Shown here: piece by piece, positions 61,290 through 64,000 of the stretch
Layout: each line of letters opens with the position of its first letter
Position numbering within the stretch: the stretch's first letter is position 1
NCBI GenBank assembly: GCA_025358455.1
Contig: JANYJP010000042.1
Coordinates: forward strand, 1-64,000
DNA length: 64,000 bases
Reading direction: 5' to 3'
From: Bacteroidales bacterium
GTDB taxonomy: Bacteria > Bacteroidota > Bacteroidia > Bacteroidales > VadinHA17
The notes under the pieces: generated by a model
Database searches by the model: none
The model's input: only the letters and a program-made list of their open reading frames with translations
Told to the model about the DNA's origin: nothing
Made by a program: the position numbers and the translations under genes

Positions 61290-62226
61290 TAAGCGTTTTA
61301 AGGTACTCGATTATTTTCGCGATATCATCATCAGTTATGGTACTACGGTAACTCTGCATCAGGTTTGCAGGGAATCCTTTGGTAATATCAGCGTTTGGCT
61401 CAAGAACAGATCTCTTTATATAATCCGGATCAACCGTAATCGTGATTTCCTTCCCATCCCTTAATATGACCTGTTGTGATCCCCAGAGGTTCAGATAACT
61501 TGGGCCTATCAGTTTTGTACCGTCAGGGGTATGGCAGGCAAAACAACCCTGGGATCGCATAATAGCCTCTCCGGCTGCGCCCGGTCCGGTTCCGGTTATA
61601 GCAACAGGTTTGGCAGCTTCGGCGTACCATTTTTTGAACTTTTCCTGTGTCATAACATCTACTGTCGAGTGCATATAAGAATGCTGCAATCCGCAATACT
61701 CCGCGCAGAAAATTTTATACTTTCCTTCCAGCTGAGGCAGAAACCACATAAATTTTTGTCTTCCGGGAATTATATCGGACTTTATTCTAAAGTCAGGAAT
61801 GAACAGACTATGAATCACATCCATAGAAACAAGGTTTATCTTAACCGGAGTATTCAGAGGCACTATCAGATCGGGACTTTGCTTTCCGTTTTCATAAATG
61901 AACAGGAAACTCCACATTCTTGCAACAACTGTTATATTCATTGCATCTTTCGGAGGCTTGGCAGTAGGCTTCCAGCCTGCCCATCCCAGATGGAACATAA
62001 ACAATGCCAGAAAAACAGGAATAACTGTCCAGGTAATCTCCAGGGCAGTATTCCCTTCGATCTGTGTTGCTACCGGATTCTTCTTCCTGTTATACCTGAA
62101 GACGAAATAGAGCATTGTAATAGTAAGTCCTATAAGGAGCAACAACGATACCCCGGCAATAAAGTAAAACGCGGTATTGTACGTTGACACATAGTTTGAA
62201 GCTTCAATTCCGGTAGTTGAATACAT
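61279..62226 (-). CDS. coxB: Cytochrome c oxidase subunit II with fused cytochrome c
   Basis: A 315-residue subunit. Two N-terminal helices (about 18-40 and 55-80) anchor it. The cupredoxin domain carries the CuA ligands: His in DVIHSLFIPDF and CAEYCGLQHSYM (Cys, Glu, Cys, His, Met; about residues 172-184). A C-terminal cytochrome c domain has CFACH (about 233) with a Met ligand probably in LMQSYRSTI. This makes a caa3-type subunit II, so the oxidase can accept electrons directly. Overlaps ctaB. Confidence 0.95.
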   Translation of the reverse strand: MYSTTGIEASNYVSTYNTAFYFIAGVSLLLLIGLTITMLYFVFRYNRKKNPVATQIEGNTALEITWTVIPVFLALFMFHLGWAGWKPTAKPPKDAMNITVVARMWSFLFIYENGKQSPDLIVPLNTPVKINLVSMDVIHSLFIPDFRIKSDIIPGRQKFMWFLPQLEGKYKIFCAEYCGLQHSYMHSTVDVMTQEKFKKWYAEAAKPVAITGTGPGAAGEAIMRSQGCFACHTPDGTKLIGPSYLNLWGSQQVILRDGKEITITVDPDYIKRSVLEPNADITKGFPANLMQSYRSTITDDDIAKIIEYLKTLNDK

Positions 62227-62231
62227 ACAGA

Positions 62232-62516
62232 TTATCTATTGAGGTAGTCCAGAAGTGTTATAGCTATTACGGCACTCAATAGCAATATGACGCCGATAAC
62301 TGCTCTTGAAAACATTTTATTTTCAAATTTAAGATGCATGAAAATGCTCAAAACGAACGAGGATTTAACAGCAGCTATTATGAGGGCAATAGTAACCGTC
62401 ATAGCGCCCAGTGAAATTTGTGTAAGCGTTACAGAGGTTAGCGTAAGTGCAATTAATCCTGCCAACACATATAGAAATGTTTTATAGGGTATTATATGAT
62501 TTTTTTCATTTTCCAT
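62232..62516 (-). CDS. Cytochrome c oxidase subunit IV-like protein
   Basis: A 94-residue membrane protein with three helices (FLYVLAGLIALTLTSVTLTQ, MTVTIALIIAAVKSSFVLSIFMHL, RAVIGVILLLSAVIAITLLDYL). The K-x-F-x-V-L-x-x-F-M-H-L pattern in the second helix is typical of the COX4_pro/CtaF family. The open frame begins at 62570, inside the upstream coxC gene, and the ATG at 62516 avoids the overlap and gives the usual start MENEKNHIIPYKT. It stabilises the oxidase core. Confidence 0.85.
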   Translation of the reverse strand: MENEKNHIIPYKTFLYVLAGLIALTLTSVTLTQISLGAMTVTIALIIAAVKSSFVLSIFMHLKFENKMFSRAVIGVILLLSAVIAITLLDYLNR

Positions 62517-62530
62517 AGCCTGCATCGGGT

Positions 62531-63139
62531 TTAAGTAATGAGATAAAACAATGGAAAGAGAAAGATCCATATGAGGTCAACGAGGTGCCAGTACAAACCG
62601 CTGTTTTCAAGCAAAACATAATTTTCAGGGTTAATTTTTTCTCTGAAAATTGACACTGCAACAACCAGAATAAAGATAAGCCCTATAATAATATGAAGGG
62701 CATGAAGTCCGGTCATAAAAAAGTAAAGACCATAGAACAGCACATCCCCGTGACCACGCGAAGCGAGAACTGCAGATCCCGGATAAATATGCTCTTTAAA
62801 ATGTTCTCCCCATTCAAAGTATTTATTTACAAGAAAAGCCAGGCCGAGAAGTATTGTAGTGCCGAGCAGCAAAAGTGCAAGTTTTTTATTCTTCTTCTGA
62901 ATTGCCGTTATCGACATTGCAATTGTTGTACTGCTTATGAGGAGAATAATTGTATTGATTGTACCGATAATAATACTCAATTCGTGTGCTGCCTGATGAA
63001 ATGCAATCGGATTTCTGTACCTGTAAACACTGTAAACAATAAAAAGCCCGCCGAACAACAGCATTTCAGTAAACAGGAATAACCACATCCCGGTTTTAGA
63101 CGCCAGATCGTCTCGATGGGTCACTAAAATCGTATTCAT
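62531..63139 (-). CDS. coxC: Cytochrome c oxidase subunit III
   Basis: A 202-residue five-helix subunit III (the short form). Motifs are KTGMWLFLFTEMLLFGGLFIVY at the first helix, FFMTGLHALHIIIGLIFIL and the C-terminal WHLVDLIWIFLFPLFYL. It binds lipid and stabilises subunit I. The start overlaps the stop of the coxA gene by 4 bp (ATGA), so it is translationally coupled. Confidence 0.95.
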   Translation of the reverse strand: MNTILVTHRDDLASKTGMWLFLFTEMLLFGGLFIVYSVYRYRNPIAFHQAAHELSIIIGTINTIILLISSTTIAMSITAIQKKNKKLALLLLGTTILLGLAFLVNKYFEWGEHFKEHIYPGSAVLASRGHGDVLFYGLYFFMTGLHALHIIIGLIFILVVAVSIFREKINPENYVLLENSGLYWHLVDLIWIFLFPLFYLIT

Positions 63140-64000
63140 TTATAATTATATGGTCCTTTGGTTATTACAGGAATTTCATCAAAATTTTCAACTGGCGGAG
63201 GAGAAGGAATAGTCCATTCCAGGGTCTTGCCGCCCCAGGGATCTGAAGGTGCTTTAGCTCCGTTCCTTAATGAAGCAATAAGGTTAATTATAATTACAGC
63301 TAATCCGAAGTACATCACGATTGCTCCCAGTGAGGAAAAAATATTTCCGGTGTGAAATACTTCATCATAATCATAATATCTTCTGGGCATTCCCTTCATT
63401 CCAAGGAAAATCATTTCACCGTAAAGTGTGATAAATCCGGCAAAGAAAATGATTAAACCCGTATTGGCCCATCTGGTATCATACATTTTCCCGGTTATTT
63501 TTGGATACCAGTAATGCATAGCACCAAAAAACGCAAAACCAGTACCTCCGAAAACAATAAAATGGAAGTGGGAAACAACAAAATGTGTGTTATGCAGATG
63601 AATATCCGTAGCAAGCGAACCAAGAATTAATCCTGTAAATCCTCCGATCATGAATACAAAGAGGAACCCTAATGCCCAATAAAATGGAGTTTGCAGATCA
63701 ATTGAGCCTTTATACATGGTAGCTATCCAGTTAAATACTTTTATCGCACTGGGGATTGCCACAAGAAATGTAAGCAATGAAAAAGTATAAAGGGCTGTTC
63801 CGCTCATCCCGGAGGTGAACATGTGATGGCCCCATATAAAATAACCGACGAAAGCAATAGCAATGCTGGAAGCAACAATGAACTTATAACCGAATATTGT
63901 TTTGTGACAGAATGTCGGTATAATTTCAGAAATTGCCCCCATGGCTGGAAGGATCATAATATATACTGCCGGATGACTGTAAGTCCAGAACAAATGCTGA
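63136..64000 (-). CDS. coxA: Cytochrome c oxidase subunit I, C-terminal part (cut by window edge)
   Basis: The frame is open to the window edge, so the N-terminal part lies outside. It begins within the CuB region, QHLFWTYSHPAVYIMILP. GHHMFTSGMSG (the two CuB His and the K-channel region) and HNTHFVVSHFHFIVFGG (haem a3 and haem a His) follow. The motif YSHPAV lacks the helix-VI Glu of HPEVY. This places it in the A2 family of haem-copper oxidases, where Tyr-Ser replaces the Glu in the D-channel. About 288 residues are seen. Confidence 0.94.
   Translation of the reverse strand, partial: QHLFWTYSHPAVYIMILPAMGAISEIIPTFCHKTIFGYKFIVASSIAIAFVGYFIWGHHMFTSGMSGTALYTFSLLTFLVAIPSAIKVFNWIATMYKGSIDLQTPFYWALGFLFVFMIGGFTGLILGSLATDIHLHNTHFVVSHFHFIVFGGTGFAFFGAMHYWYPKITGKMYDTRWANTGLIIFFAGFITLYGEMIFLGMKGMPRRYYDYDEVFHTGNIFSSLGAIVMYFGLAVIIINLIASLRNGAKAPSDPWGGKTLEWTIPSPPPVENFDEIPVITKGPYNYK

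Noticed and set aside
61531-62187. 218-codon forward frame inside coxB
   Set aside because: It is antisense to coxB, whose CuA and haem motifs are intact. The shadow product is Cys/Arg/His-rich with no family match.
1-64000. tRNA, rRNA or CRISPR arrays
   Set aside because: No T-loop-like GGTTCGAATCC patterns in a cloverleaf context, no rRNA signatures and no regularly spaced repeats were seen by eye. A tRNAscan or CRISPR finder run was not possible.

Overview
The window looks like a chromosomal segment of a Bacteroidota member, probably class Bacteroidia. The DNA is AT-rich. Many genes are preceded by the TAnnTTTG -7 promoter element of this phylum rather than an E. coli-type -10. The gene content also fits: an alternative complex III (ACIII) respiratory operon, a DUF4292 lipoprotein, MORN/YwqK and TPR lipoproteins, a periplasmic S9 peptidase and GH20 hexosaminidase, and a plant-like ATP-phosphofructokinase. 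The ACIII and an A2-type haem-copper oxidase indicate an organism able to respire oxygen. No rRNA, tRNA or CRISPR array was found.

Layout. (1) 1-5.5 kb is an accessory patch. A three-integrase RIT (recombinase-in-trio) element with 34-bp inverted repeats sits inside the remains of an IS21-family istB gene. It is followed by a two-gene minus-strand module that I read as a HicBA-like toxin-antitoxin pair with an oversized antitoxin, and by the 3' remnant of a cupredoxin gene. (2) 5.5-16.9 kb carries scavenging and cell-envelope enzymes: isochorismatase-like hydrolase, DPP-IV-like peptidase, beta-hexosaminidase, PdxH, a thioredoxin-like protein, a creatininase-family hydrolase, a Na+/solute symporter, a GNAT and a beta-lactamase-like serine hydrolase. 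(3) 17-30.7 kb is mostly core: MntH, patatin, Nfo, HemW, VanZ, Rrf2, RpiB, NadA, RuvB, a Crp/Fnr regulator, PheS and a cyclophilin. A 690-bp gene-free stretch before nadA has RNA-like inverted repeats.

(4) 30.9-37.7 kb is a tightly overlapping forward operon: dut, TPR lipoprotein, DUF4292 lipoprotein, EnvC-like, an RsbW-like ATPase, ybeY and mnmG, with several TTG/GTG starts at overlapping stops. Directly after mnmG lies a perfect parS palindrome, and two weaker copies follow within 6 kb. This suggests that the segment lies in the ParB/origin-proximal domain. (5) 37.8-51.9 kb holds adenine deaminase, UvrC, HAD, PFK, YwbE, a thioesterase, a CoA-binding protein, an MFS carrier, a polyprenyl synthase, an ArsR regulator and LspA. 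It also holds a three-gene creD operon with two copies of a palindromic operator that may bind the operon's own winged-helix regulator.

(6) 52.4-64 kb is the respiratory region. The forward actA-B-C-D-F-E operon converges on a reverse coxA(partial)-C-D-B-ctaB operon. Together they would take electrons from menaquinol through ACIII haems to the CuA/haem c subunit II and the A2-type oxidase. The act genes are in an unusual D-F-E order and ActA carries an extra haem-binding motif.
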